64,000 nt of DNA, taken from assembly GCA_013397075.1 (NCBI GenBank), contig VWZS01002414.1, forward strand, positions 61,668-125,667. Reading direction: 5' to 3'. Below are positions 24,398-36,180 of this stretch, in pieces. The position numbers and the translations under genes were made by a program. The notes under the pieces were generated by a model, which did not search any database, was not told where the DNA came from, and worked only from the letters and a program-made list of their open reading frames with translations. This stretch comes from Rhabdornis inornatus (Eukaryota; Chordata; Aves; Passeriformes; Rhabdornithidae). Numbering within the stretch: position 1 is the first letter of the stretch; every line of letters begins with the position of its first letter.

Positions 24398-25470
24398 TGT
24401 CCTGGTTTAAAAGACAGGTGTCTGCCAAGGAAGGTTCCAAGGGACCTTCCCTTGGAATGGAAAATATGACCCCCTTTCCAACAAATTATTGTAACTGAGA
24501 CATTATGGGGCTGTCAGGCAAAGATATGGGAAAAGGAATAATAGCTCATTACTAGAATATTTTAAAAATGTATGTAAAACAAGGCAAACACCAACATCAG
24601 CACCAACAAACAAGCAGACCTACAGCCCCAGTCCCAACCTGTAACGTTGACTGGCGCTGTGCTTGAGACAGAAAACATAGCACTCTGTGGTCCTTGTGAC
24701 AAAAAGCCCCTTTATTCTTCTGACTTGACCTTAACTAGCCCTCTTAATGTTCCCGGGTAAGCGCCTGTGATTGGTTCAAAGTTCAGGCTGCTCTGCTCTC
24801 TGACCAATAGCTCTCTGCNGGAGAAACAGTAAACGGTTGGACTCAACAACAGCAGCAAATTCTCCATGTGGTACCAGCAGCTGCTTCCCTCCAGCCCAGC
24901 CCCTCACCCCCCACCCCACCCAAAATCTTGCAGTATCTCTGCACTTCCCAAGAGAATTCCCTTCAGCTAGAAGAGTGCAGCCAGCTGCACCCCTCCTCCC
25001 TCCTCCTTGCCTACGTCTTTTATCTCTCTTATNCCGGAGGTGTGGGGATTCCTCCAGGCCTGCAGGGGGCGCTGTGGCGCGGGCGCGGCTGCGTCTCTCC
25101 ACACGGGGAATGGCGGGCGGGCCAGTGGGAGGAAGAGAAAAGGGGCTTCCTTTACAGCCTCAGAGGCCAGCTGGGCTCAGTGCCCCTCTGCGGGGTGAAA
25201 GGGACTCTAGCAGGAACCTTGGAGCAGCAAGCTGAAAAGTCAGAGGGAAGCAGACCCTGGAGTGGCAAACAAAATGTATCAGAAACTGCAGCCATAGCAG
25301 GAGGCATGGTGTGTCCCAGCAGAAAAACTGAAAACGGGAGCAGAAAAAACAGCAGGGCTGGGCAGCAGCCCAGGAGACGCAAACAGCCAGAAGACACTCC
25401 CTCAGAGGGGGGTGAGAGGGTCGGGATCCCGGATTTTCCCCTGAGGCACCCAAGTAGATGGNTCATCTCT
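24398..25470 (-). mobile_element. LTR of the passerine TGTC family, copy 3, with nested insert
   Basis: It begins TGTCCTGGTTTAAAAGACAGG and shares the next 200 bp with 23377-24074. The distal part (CTGCAGGGGGCGCTGTGGCG at 25054-25073 and on to about 25440) matches 3010-3420. On the minus strand AGAGATAAAAGACG near 25018-25031 is TATA-like. A stretch at about 24640-24830 does not match the other copies and is listed separately. Three single-base Ns (24819, 25033, 25462) interrupt it. The right end is not resolved. Confidence 0.7.
24640..24830 (-). mobile_element. Probable nested LTR fragment inside LTR copy 3
   Basis: On the minus strand this has ATTGGTCAG and CCAATCACAG boxes, CATTAAGAGGG as a weak TATA, then AGAATAAAGGGGC, a canonical poly(A) signal, and a U5-like tail. 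It thus carries its own promoter-to-poly(A) layout and is absent from the sister LTRs. Exact ends were not found. Confidence 0.45.
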
Positions 25471-28299
25471 TAGGAAACAAATAATAGAAAATTCCCTGAC
25501 ATAAAGAAGAAAAAAAATCCTAACATCCAACGCACTGCCATCCCACATTTTTTCCTGTTTCTTCAGGGGTGGTGCCACAGGTAGGAGGGTACTGCTGCAG
25601 AGTGGTGACAGCAGATACAAACTGTGACCCAGCTCTGCAGGAATGCAAATGAGACAAAAGCTCCCCTTCATCTCCCCCTGTGGACATACACCAATCCTTC
25701 CTTGGGATTTCTGAAACTTCCTCTGGTCTTGAGGATTATGAATATCAGAGGGCATCTTACCTCATAAGGACCCTCATATGCAGGGAAGGTTTTTCAATCT
25801 ATTGCTTTATTTATTTTCCTTTTCTTCGAGGGCTATCAACCATCCAGTTGAAGTGCCTGTATGGGAAGGGTCTTCTCTTATTCGCTGCCCCCAAGGTCAG
25901 GCAAGACACTAAAAATTGTGGTTTGTTCTGCCATGCAGACATCAGACAAGCTGTTCACAGCGTGATAGTAAAGCCTCACACTTGAAGAACACTTTTCTAC
26001 CCTGGTTGAGGGATGTAGCTCCTGTAGGAGCATGCAGGTGGATGGGAGCCAGGGGGAGCAGGGTGCTGCTGGGTGAACGAGGACTTGTCCATCCTGCAGG
26101 CACCAGGAGGCTGAAGGCTGGGACTCTGCAGTGAGGACATGTTTTCTGGGGTAATCCTGGAGAGCATTGGACCACTGCAGCCCATGGGATGGGTTAACCA
26201 GTGGAGGTGTGTATGTACTACTCATGTACACATACAGGTCCAGACACACTATCTTATCACTTAACATCTCTGCTGCTCCTCATTACCAATTACAACAGAA
26301 AGAAAACCTTTTAAACATAGCTCCTGCTGTCTTATTCCTACAATAAATAGCCCTTTAAAAAATCTGGGACATGTAATAAGCAATGTATCTATAACTAATT
26401 TTTTGCAAAATATGACAGGTTTGTTTCCCCTTAATCAGCAGAGTAACCACTTGCTGTTTTTTTCACCATGATTTTAAACTCTCCGTCTTGCTTTAGTGAA
26501 GCAGCTTGAGCAGACTTGAGAAACTTAGAAGGCATCAAAATAGTTCAATTATTTAATTTCCACAGTTAGAGCTCTGTTTAGATCTCCTAACCTGCAAGGC
26601 CTGTGCAGAAAGGAGCACTCCTGGGTGCACCCAGGAGATTTTCTCCCGGTCTTCAACAGTGACCACCACTCATCTCCTGTGGCAGCTCCTTCACCTATGC
26701 ACACCCATTCTCTAATAAGATATAAATATATGCATGGTGCTTCCTGCATTTCTTGGCAAGAAATGAAGGGGACCATCTCAGTCACACTTGTTTTCTCACA
26801 AAGGCTGGATTTATAAAGATGAAGTGGCTAACCTGGAGAACAGCCCTTGGCAGAGCTCTATGCCATGGGACAACCACTCTGAGGACCAAGTGTGCATATA
26901 AAGAGCTTCTTCAGTTCACCTGTTGACATTGCTCAACCAACTTTATTCAATTGGTTGTCAAGGGGTCTTGACATAGAACACAAAGATGTTCATTCTCTTT
27001 GCACATGGCTTCCCCAACAGAAGCTGTAGAGTTGTGTTTTTCACTGGAAAGTAGTAAGTCATGGCTCCACAGTCCCAGATACACAAGGAACAAATGCACC
27101 TAAATGCAATTTTTCTGTGAAACTTGGGGTAGAACTTTAAACTGGGAGTTTTTAGCAGAACAGCGACTGTAAACTAAACCAGCACCTGTGTTCAGACTGG
27201 AGGAGATGCTGATCTTGGGGTGACAGGGCACCCCACAAGAGTGTGTGCTGGGGTCCAGGATCTGAACTGCAGACTTACTGGCTACGTCATACATTCTCCT
27301 TTAACCCTGCAGCAGAATTAGCAATGATGCTTTGGAAACCCACAAATGCTCCACAAACAGTCCTAAATGTGTCTACCCTGAATGTCAAGTGTGGCATAAA
27401 TATGGTATTGCATGCAACCAAATTTATTTCCATGAATCCTGCTAAAGTTGGAGGAAGCTGAGCCCTCTGTTTCTTGATAGTCTGTGTTTCTTGGCAGACA
27501 ACTTCTCCTACACTAATAAATAAGAAGTTCATAATTCACTTTAATAAAACAATTATTCTTTTTAATTAAGATAAGCGTCACATACATTTGCTAGCAGTTC
27601 CTCTATGCCTATCTGAAAACACCTTGCCATGAGAGACTTCTATCAGAACTGACTTTGCAACTAATAATGTGGTCTTCATCACTTAACTCCAAAGTCCCTA
27701 TTGGCTTTAGCACAGTGAAGCATTAAGGAAATGAAATATTAAAAAAAAAAATCATACCCTGAAGTTTGATTTGTTGAAAGCATTTCCTAAACTGACAAGC
27801 TACATGCCGTGTCTATGAAACCCACTGGGAACTTTCAAAACTTGAGCAGCAGTTTCTAATCACTGACTATCATTAGCATTTTAGTGAATAGATTTTTGAT
27901 CAGAAAAATCTTCGCCCTGTGTAGAAAAGAGAACCAAATAACCTGACATTTTTAGTGCAAACAGAACTTCTCTTTAATTATTCCTTTAGCTATCCTCCAG
28001 GCACTGGGTGCCAGAGTCAGCGATTCTGTTGTGCTCCAGCAGAGAGCCCAGTGGTCTGGAAGCAAACGCTGACATTATGCCAAAGCTTTACGCTGTCACT
28101 TACATATTATTACCATGGGGTATGTCTTCTGCACAGAGGTGAGGCAGAGGGTGGGTTCCTGTGTGGATAGCAGATCAGCATTTCTGGTGGACTTCATGGC
28201 AGTTAGGCTGTGCCAATGGTGTTTCACAGCTGCCTGTAGTGCAGGGTGCTGCATCATGAGACCAGAGGAAAGTGGATGGGACCCCTAATTTGGGACAAT
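25471..28299. other. No gene recognised
   Basis: About 2.8 kb of intergenic DNA. The part next to the LTR (25471-25780) might be retroviral internal sequence, but I could not identify it. The AT-rich block at 27480-27740 is listed separately. Confidence 0.4.
27480..27740. promoter_or_regulatory. AT-rich candidate regulatory block
   Basis: Non-repetitive sequence with several homeodomain-like words (TTCATAATTCAC, CAATTATTC, TTTTTAATTAAGATAAG) and a GATA word (AAGATAAG), and no open frame of note. It resembles conserved noncoding DNA, but no alignment was possible. Confidence 0.2.
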
Positions 28300-29155
28300 A
28301 CTGGAAGGTACACGCTGGGGTAACTATTGCAGAGGAAGCTTTGGGTATTGCAAGCTTAAGGACACAGAGACTCTGCAGAGGGATCTGGACAGTCTGGTTC
28401 TTCAATGGGCTGAGGTCAGCAGGATGAAGTTCAGCAAGAAGTGCTGGGTTGTGCCCTTGGGTCATGACAACCTCAGGCATCTTCAGGCTGAGCAAGAGTG
28501 GCTGGAAGTTTGGAAAAGGCCTTGGGGTACTGATTGACAGCCCAGGTGTGCTCAGGTGGCCAAGAAGGTAAACAGCACCTGACCTGTATAAGGAATAGTG
28601 TGGCCAGCAGGCCCAGGGCAGTCATTGTCCCTCTGCTCTGGACACTTCTAAGGCCTCATCCTGAGCGCTGCACCCAGTTCTGGGCCCCTCAATTCAGGAA
28701 AGAGATTGAGGTCCTGGGGCATGTCCAGAAAAGGGGATGGGGCTGGAGAAGGGTCTTGAGCACAAGGAATGTCTGAGGGAGCTGGAGAGGCTCAGCCTGG
28801 GTAAAAGGAGGCTCAAGGGGAACCTTCTCTCTCCCTGACAGGAGGATGGAGCCAGGTGGGGGTCATGCTCTGCTCCTGGGGAACAAGAACAGGACAAGAG
28901 GAAATGGCTTCAAGTTATGACAGNTATATAATAGGAAAAATCTCTTCACTGAAAGAGAGGGAAAGGGAAGGGAGGGGAGAGGAGGTTAGATACTAGAAAA
29001 AGTTCTTCACCATAGGGATGGTGAGGCACAGAGAAGTTGTTGATGCCCCATACCTGGAAATGTTCCAGATGAGGTTAGACAAGGGTTGGAATGAGATGAT
29101 CTTTAAGGTCCATTCCAATCCAGGCCATTTTATGATTCTATGAATCTATGGCTAG
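28300..29155 (+). mobile_element. CR1 LINE, ORF2 C terminus and 3' end
   Basis: The frame at 28534-28776 reads IRNSVASRPRAVIVPLLWTLL-P-CTQFWAP, the CR1 ORF2 C-terminal signature. It is preceded by GAAGTGCTGGGTTGTGCCCTTGGGTC and followed by GGAAATGGCTTCAAGTTATGACAG. The tail ends CCATTTTATGATTCTATGAATC near 29150. Two versions of the element's AGGAAAAA-CTTCAC segment occur at 28935-28957 and 28995-29016. Between them lies a GGGAA-rich spacer, so the copy is duplicated internally or is a junction of two CR1s. One N is at 28924. Confidence 0.93.
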
Positions 29156-30479
29156 ACGATGCCCCAAACTTGCTTCTTCAGGGATAGAGAGACCTGGCAG
29201 AAGTGAACAAAAGTCTCAGTGATATAGATGTTGTCTCCAGACAGGGAGAACTACTGAATGAAGCAGACCCAGGACCAGGTTTACTATGATGTTAATCTCT
29301 GCACAGTTGAATAGTTACTTTGTCCCTGCCACAACTCCTGCAGCCTCAGTGGATCAAGAATCAGGACCAGGAGAACAGCACAACTGGGCTGCCAGCTGCT
29401 CTTCACCCTGCCAGCCTGTGCATTCTTCAGGTATCTCACCATGAACTGCAACTTATTTTTCCAGCTTCTCACTAGGTAAACATCACTTTCCTGGGCTGTG
29501 AGAGTGCTCCTGCACTAATGTAGGTGCTTTGGCCAAACACCACGTACCCTGTCAATAAAAATAATTAATCTGTTATTTTTAGAAATTATTCTAAGTGTGT
29601 GGCCAGAAAGAGAGATGGGGCAAGTCCTTTGTGATGTGAAGCAGCAGTGCTGAATAACAGCCTTTGGTTTCACCTGCCTGGTGTTTTAGCAAGCACTGAG
29701 GCTGGAGGAAGGGGCTACTTCACTAAAAGCCAAGTTTTCCTTGAGATGTGGCTGGCCATATCTGTCTGCAGAGCAGGAAAAAAACTGTGGCTTTGGAGAA
29801 GGCTCTGGGAAGATTGTCAGAAGCACTCACTGGCTGTCATCCACCATGCTGGAGTCTACCAGGGAAAATTGGTTGAGGAGTCACCCAGGTCAGCCTGGCC
29901 TGCCATCACCAGGTGATGTGGTGATAGGCCAGCACCACATCAGGCGGGGGTCAGCACTGAGCTGGTAAATGTGAGTGGGAGCAGGGCTGGTGGGATAAAG
30001 CAAGGACACGTGGAACAGGAGGTCCTGTGTGCAGCAGGTGAAATGTTCATCCGAAGCCACCCAACACATCTCGGTTTCCTGAGGTAGAACATGGCCTCTC
30101 AGGGCTGCTTTATCCATGGGCCTTGCCCCTGCCCACATGGAGCAGGGGAGACCTCTCCTCAGGGCTTGGCTTGCCTAAAGGGGAGGGGACAGGGGATGGG
30201 AGGGGGCACGGTGGAGCAGGTAGGACCATTTTGTGGGGTCTGAGCAGCCCTTGCAGTGGTGTTGGGGGTTTTTGGGACCAAGAGGAACAGTAGAGGGCTG
30301 GAGCTAGGGGTGAAGTGCCACAGCCAGATTTTTTGACAAAGATGAAGTAGAAGGATACATGAAGAGCTCACGGTGCCTTCTCTCCTCTGTCCCCACCTCT
30401 ATGTGCCCAAGTTGCCCATGGCCGCTCAGCCGCCTCCCACCTGACAGGGAGGAGGCATGGGTCTGACAGCGTTCAGTGC
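29156..30479. other. No recognisable feature
   Basis: About 1.3 kb of intergenic DNA leading into the candidate enhancer block. No exon or repeat was recognised. Confidence 0.5.
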
Positions 30480-31090
30480 AGAAAAGGGATAGGGAAGAGA
30501 CAGAGGCGGCTGCGATCCCCGCTCGAAGTTGATAATTAATAAATGAAATACCCTGGGACTCCACTAAAGCTTCCTCAGATGACTTATCTGTCGCGGGCTC
30601 GGCAAAGCATTAAATGGCCATTTTCTGACAGAATGACTTCACTGCGCCAGAGCTTCCTTGACTTTGTGAGGAATATTTCTCCCCTCCTCCCACTCCTTGG
30701 GTTTTTTTTTAAATCTTCTCTCTTTCTTCCTCCCTCCCTCCCTCTTCTTTTCTCTCTCCCTGGTTGACGGCTCTAGTTCATTTCTGCCTATTTAATTGGG
30801 CCCCGGATGAATTTACTCGACAGGGCCATTCATCATGTGGCAGCGGCTGGCGGGCGAGCCCANNNNNAGCCCAGGGGGAGCGGGGCTGACAGCTCCGGCA
30901 GCCTTGGATGCTGCCTGACTCTGGAAGTTCACATATTTGGGCATTAGTGCAGCTATTAGTTTAACAAGCTTCGTTTATCCCTGTCACTACCACTTCAGCT
31001 TCCCATGTAATAATTTGAAATGTAGATTACTGCTAGACAAATGGGACAGAGCAAGAGTACACAGGAGGGAAAAAAGTGACATGGATTGCT
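30480..31090. promoter_or_regulatory. Candidate conserved noncoding enhancer downstream of PAX5
   Basis: This is a non-repetitive block with no sensible reading frame and a motif-dense texture typical of deeply conserved developmental enhancers. It contains a homeodomain-type stretch TAATTAATAAATGAAATA (30533-30550), CAGATGACTTATCTG (30576-30590) with a minus-strand AGATAAG GATA site, a 12-bp palindrome AAATGGCCATTT (30612-30623) and TTTAATTGG (30791-30799). Unmethylated-looking CpGs survive (TCGCGGGCTCGG, GGCGGGCGAGCC) in otherwise CpG-poor DNA. A CT-rich tract (30715-30765) and a 5-base gap (30863-30867) interrupt it. It lies about 17 kb beyond the PAX5 3' end; whether it serves PAX5 is inference. 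Confidence 0.45.
30863..30867. other. Assembly gap (5 N)
   Basis: Five undetermined bases in a GC-rich stretch inside the candidate enhancer. Confidence 0.98.
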
Positions 31091-32150
31091 TGTTACGAGC
31101 TTGCTTTTTTTCCCCCTTCCCTCTTTTAATCCCTTCCAATGTGAATGCTTTGATTAACTTAATATTCACATTATTTCTACTGTAAGCAGTTTGTCACCTG
31201 TGTACTTCCCTTTTTAGAAAATAGTTGTTAGGGATTTATTGACCCAAAGAAGAGGTTTAAAGCAATTATACAGGTGTCCAGGGGCCAAGGTCTGTGCACA
31301 CACAGTCTCCTCTGTAGGAGCAGCTGGAGGTCAGTCTCTGCCAGCCAGATACACCTATGTACTCCAAACCTGAACCTTCTCAGGACAGGTCTGTTCCGCA
31401 TGGTGGAATTCATCTAAAGTGTTGCAGCAGAGCAACATCACACATTTATTCAGCCTTCCAGCTTCTGTTTCCAAGGCTTCTGACTACCACATTGGTTTTG
31501 CACTGTAGGAGTCAAAATAGAACAACTGTCTCCAATGTTTAGAGAAAAGTGTGTTTTGCCACTTCTAACCCAGGAGTAAAGATGATGCTGCAGGACCTCC
31601 ACCACCAGACCATCACAGGTTTAATTGCATTCTTGTTGAAGTTCAGTGTATAGTACCTGATGTGGCAAGGCCAGAAAGAGACACAACATCACCTGCCCTG
31701 TCTCCCAGAGTGAGAGAACTTTATACCATCAGCTCTTCTCAGCACGTCCAAGGGCAGCACCAAATTTATCTTTTGAAGCAACACCTAGAGGAGTCAACTG
31801 TGAAAAACTCACTGTATTGCAAAGGATCCAGTGTTCAGTTATCTCTCCAACTTAAATGTGTTCAAGATAACCTGTGTTTGCTCAACAAAATTCTTGTTTC
31901 CCATTGTGTCTCTAATCAGTGCAGGAGCTCTTCTTTGCCAGATTGCAGCCTTGTGCTCAAAGGTCAAGCTTTTCAGACTGGATAGGTAAAGTTATCTTCA
32001 AACTGACCCTTGGAACATCCAAAGGTGCTGCTCTTCATTCAGTTTCTCAAATCAAGTAAGGTTTCCAGGCTGTGAGCTATTCTGGAAGACTTACAAAAAG
32101 CCATGTCCAGGTTACCTACGTATTTCCTGACTCTGAAGCACTTTACTTTG
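31091..32150. other. No recognisable feature
   Basis: About 1 kb of intergenic DNA with no supportable feature. Confidence 0.5.
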
Positions 32151-32157
32151 CTGTGGT

Positions 32158-32290
32158 ACTCGGGACAAAGGTCCCCAAGCACTGCCAAGGCCACCCCTAA
32201 CCCATGTCTCCAAGCATCAAATCTACACGGCTTTTAAATGCCTCCAGGGATGGTGACTCAACAACTTCCCTCCTTCCTACAAGTCTGAGA
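32158..32290 (-). mobile_element. CR1 LINE fragment, reverse orientation
   Basis: GCACTGCCAAGGCCACCCCTAA, CTACACGGCTTTTAAATGCC and TCCAGGGATGGTGACTCAAC are the reverse complement of a CR1 3' region. Confidence 0.9.
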
Positions 32291-33366
32291 ACATTTCATG
32301 CACTTACCTGCCTGACCTTGCATTTCACCATGTGAAAGATGTGTTTGTCAAGTAAAACCATCATACTCTGCAGATTTGAGTGATCTACAAATCAGACACT
32401 GCCACTAACCTGTGGCATCTGCAGACATTACTACTATCGTATTGGGAAATCCTTCCTGCTCCCTGATAGAGCTAAGTGCGGTTCACAAATTCTGCTCTGA
32501 GGGAATTCTGGGAATTCTATTCATCACTCCAGTCTGCACTGGAGCACAATAAATCATTAAAAAACAGTATTTTGGTTTTCAATTCTTCAGATAATTTTGT
32601 ATATTTGAATTCATTTGAAGACACTGACAAATGTATAAGAAAACAGTCAAACCTTCCTAAATCAAAGTTGCCTAAATTCCCTGGAGTTAGAGGTGGGTGT
32701 GCTGTTTGTCTCTGGAATTACAATTATGGTTGTGAACTTCTTGCAAGGAACGTGCTGGCAGCTCTGGTTTTGGATGTAATCACTGGCATCACCACGGTTT
32801 GCTCATCTCCCACTCTTTCCTTATTTGCACAGTAAGATCTCCAAGGTGCTGCTTGTGATACGTTGTTATGCCTTTCCAAGTCACTGCAAAGTGACACAAT
32901 TCATTTATCCCTCTCTTCTCTGCAACCCTGAGACTCTCCTGGGGGCCTCAGCAGCTGGTGTCTTCCCTTAATGAAAAGAGCTCACAGGTCCGTGTCAAGC
33001 CCAGAGGCAGCTGATTTTCTTTCGTCATCAAGCTGGAGTGTAGCAAACAGCCAACCAGCCACTGTCCTGTTCCTCCACCAGTATGTCCAGGACAAAGAGG
33101 AAGGTCCTGGCTTGACCCTGGGACAGATCTCAGTTTTCACCCCTGAATTTGCTTTGCAAAACCCCTTCAGGATTTCTCCTGTGTCCTGTTCCACCCCTGC
33201 AGATCTTTGGGAATGCAGCAGGAGACCACATCTTCCTCTAATGCAGTGTATACTGCAAGAGACACAGCATCGGTGGGAGGGGGAACTATTCCAGGGGGAA
33301 AAGCCAGGAAAGAAATGGTGGAGGGGGGAAGCAGGGGACCAGGCAACTGGAGTGATTAACGGGTGC

Positions 33367-33389
33367 TTCTCTCTCTCTCTCTCTCTCTG
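33367..33389. repeat. (CT)n dinucleotide repeat
   Basis: About eleven CT units. Confidence 0.95.
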
Positions 33390-34400
33390 AGCCTGGAAAT
33401 TCAGAGTTCTGCAAAAGAAAGAGTTCTGCTGGGGAGCACAGAGTCCCCAGCCTTACGTAGGCTTCTGCCCTACTAGGATGGGTCAGCCCCAGGCTGCCCT
33501 CGGGGCTCTGGCCTTTAGAGAGCAGAAGAAAATATGTTGGTTTAAGGTCCTCCAGCTTGCCTGTCCCTCCATCTGGAGAGCTTCTTCCCCAGCAGTGCAG
33601 CTAGTGTTTCTCTGCTCCCTGGATAATTCCCAGGCTACCCCAGGCACCTTCATCCATTTGTTACTGAATGCATCAAAAAGACTAACTCCCTTGAAGCTGC
33701 ATCAGCCAATGAAGGAATGCTGAAGCTATAAATGAACGTATATAAGGTCATGTAGTTTCTGACTTGTGTCACCACGAGAAAACTATCCTCCCAGGCTGTG
33801 GTGAAAAAGTCTTCATGAGGAGGTAGGACTCACCAATCTCCAATTTCCTGCAGCACCATTTCAATCACGATACAGACTTGACAAAATGGGTCATCGCCAA
33901 TTTTTTTTGGACACCACCTCCACTGGAATGCCTTTGACTTTGGAATGAGGTGAATTGGACCTTCCAAGATTCCAGTGCCACTAATCACAGAGTAGCCTCT
34001 TCTTTTGCAGAAGGCTCAACAGAGGATTACTCTCCGGTACCATCTATTAGGAATCACCAAGTTCCTGGACTCTGATGAACCCCAGGCACGCCTTCTAACA
34101 GCAAATGCATCCTAATGAAATGTTGGCTTTGTACATGTGTATCCAGCTGATACCTCAGGATGGGAGTTATTTCCCCACCACCTACCTGTCAAAGCTGAAG
34201 CTCTCAAAGCTCCTATCTCCAGCATTTTTCTGCTCCATTTCCAGGAGGCGCTGGTCTTCAGAAGAGATGCAATCACAGACCAAGTGGAGAACGGATGACA
34301 CTCAGCAGCAGCATCATGAATTGTTGCTGGTTTTGCAGGTACTTCCCTCGTCCAGTCTGGCTCTTCTGCTTTACAGGAGAACTAGGAATTGTTGTCTGTA

Positions 34401-34416
34401 TTGTAATTAATTACAA
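34401..34416. promoter_or_regulatory. 16-bp palindrome containing a paired-class homeodomain P2 site
   Basis: TTGTAATTAATTACAA is a perfect inverted repeat. Its core, TAAT-TA-ATTA, fits the P2 dimer site of paired-class homeodomains. It is followed by more AT-rich homeobox-like words (ATTTAATTATTAATCAG). Function is inferred from the motif only. Confidence 0.3.
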
Positions 34417-34794
34417 TCTATCATTTAATTATTAATCAGCTTTTAAGTAACCATGAGTAGTTTTAGAAGGCTTTACATGCTCACTAATTTTGCAAGACAG
34501 CTTTTCTAAATGAAAATATTTTCTACACCCTAATGAAATGCCTCTTTGAACAAAAGCAGGAACATGACACATACCTTGCAAAGCCAGGGAGTAAGCCCCA
34601 AGGTAACAGGTTGATTTCTTCGGATGACTTCTTTCTTCTGAATTACAACACATCAGTTCAGTATGAACTGTGAACAATTGTGAGGAAGTTTTTTAGCCTG
34701 TCAAGTACCAATGCTTTCTCAAACTTGCAACCCCTTGATCCTCTGCAGCTTCTACAACTACATGAAAGTAGCTGTAGGGAGGTAGAGGTTGAAC

Positions 34795-35080
34795 TTTGGT
34801 TCCAAGTGCCAAGTGACAGGCCAGGAGGGAATGGCCTTAAATTGTGCCAACAGAAGTTGAGTTAGGATATTAGGAAAAAAATCTTCATTAAAAGAGTTGT
34901 GCAGCCCTGGCAGAGACTTCACAGGGCAGTGGTAGAGTCACCATCCCTGGAAGGATTTAAAAGATATATAGATATGGCCCTTGTAGACATGGCTTAGTGG
35001 TGGCTTTGGCAATGCTGACCTAATTGGACTTGATCTTAAGGAGCTTTTCCAACCTAAATGATTTTGTAATTCCATGATTA
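34795..35080 (+). mobile_element. CR1 LINE fragment, 3' end
   Basis: GGAGGGAATGGCCTTAAATTG, GGATATTAGGAAAAAAATCTTC, GGTAGAGTCACCATCCCTGG and a tail ending CTAAATGATTTTGTAATTCC. Confidence 0.93.
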
Positions 35081-35989
35081 TTTGCTTCTTTCCAAGCTAC
35101 CATGTAGCAGGATTGTGGGGAGTGAGCTGAGCAGTGCTCTTGGGTACCTATGACAGAGTGATTTTGCATCATCTGCCATGGTACTGACACCTACCTACCT
35201 TGCACATATGACCCTTCCTCCTCTGCTGTGAAATATGGGGTTTTCTCCCAGGTTTGTTTTTCCCACAGGATTTGCTTTTGCTCACCCTTTGCAAAACAAC
35301 ACTATACAGCATCCTGCATGGTCACCTATGTCACACTGGAAGAATTTAGAAATCCTATTTTAAGGTTGTCTGAGGTCTGCAAAGGCTAAAATGTTACTGC
35401 TGTCAAGTCCAATCCAAAAAAGCCATGATCACTCCTGGGGGCACCCCAACAAGACTGCTTCATTTACTAGGTGTTTAGCAATGGATAATCATTCTGAATA
35501 AGCAGGAAAATGTTAGAGTAATAGATGCATCTGAAAAGGAGATTTTCCTCACCCGCAGTCTTTCAAGCATTTTTCTTCCCATAGAGTTGTAGACAAACAA
35601 GAGTGATTTCCCATCTCAGGAAACAGATTTCCAGCAAACAATAATCCTGATCCTAAGTAAGCAGGATTGGTGCAGGACAAATAAAATCTGGTGTCTATTG
35701 TTCCCTTTCATATGAAAAGTGAATTGCTCCTAGCAGAAATTATACTATGTGAAGAGATCCCACCAAATAGTTGTGAACAGCTATTTGGACTACTTGTGAT
35801 TTTCTATTTGTTTATTAGATTTGGGACCCAAAAACCAACACATAATCCACAGCCCTTCAAGTAGTGGTGGAGCATGTGTATGCTGAAACCTCATTTTTCC
35901 TCAGGAAACTTCCATCCCCATGTGCCAAACATTTCTCTTTCCTTTATGACTCAAGGCTTAAAAAAAACCCCAAAACCAACTTCACTCAG

Positions 35990-36180
35990 CATTCAGGCAG
36001 TAATTACAAGATCGTATTTTACAAATGGAACATAAATAAAATTACATAGCTAATTAAGATGTATCATGAACTGAAGCTCATTTCTATGATACTAATTGCA
36101 TATTTCACCTCCCTGTTAAATGGATTTGATGGTCTGAAAATAAGCCATTCATTTTATGCAGTGGGGGAGGTTTCCATGAG
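35990..36180. promoter_or_regulatory. AT-rich candidate regulatory block
   Basis: Non-repetitive sequence with GCAGTAATTACAAG, AGCTAATTAAGATG and a POU-like ACTAATTGCATATTTC. It has the texture of a conserved element, and conservation is untested. Confidence 0.2.

Larger units (their letters stand above)
32291..34794. other. No gene recognised
   Basis: Intergenic DNA with a short (CT)n run at 33367-33389 and the palindrome at 34401-34416. No exon was recognised. Confidence 0.45.

Noticed and set aside
24868..25473. 201-codon forward frame
   Set aside because: It lies inside an LTR, crosses undetermined bases and shows no protein family features.
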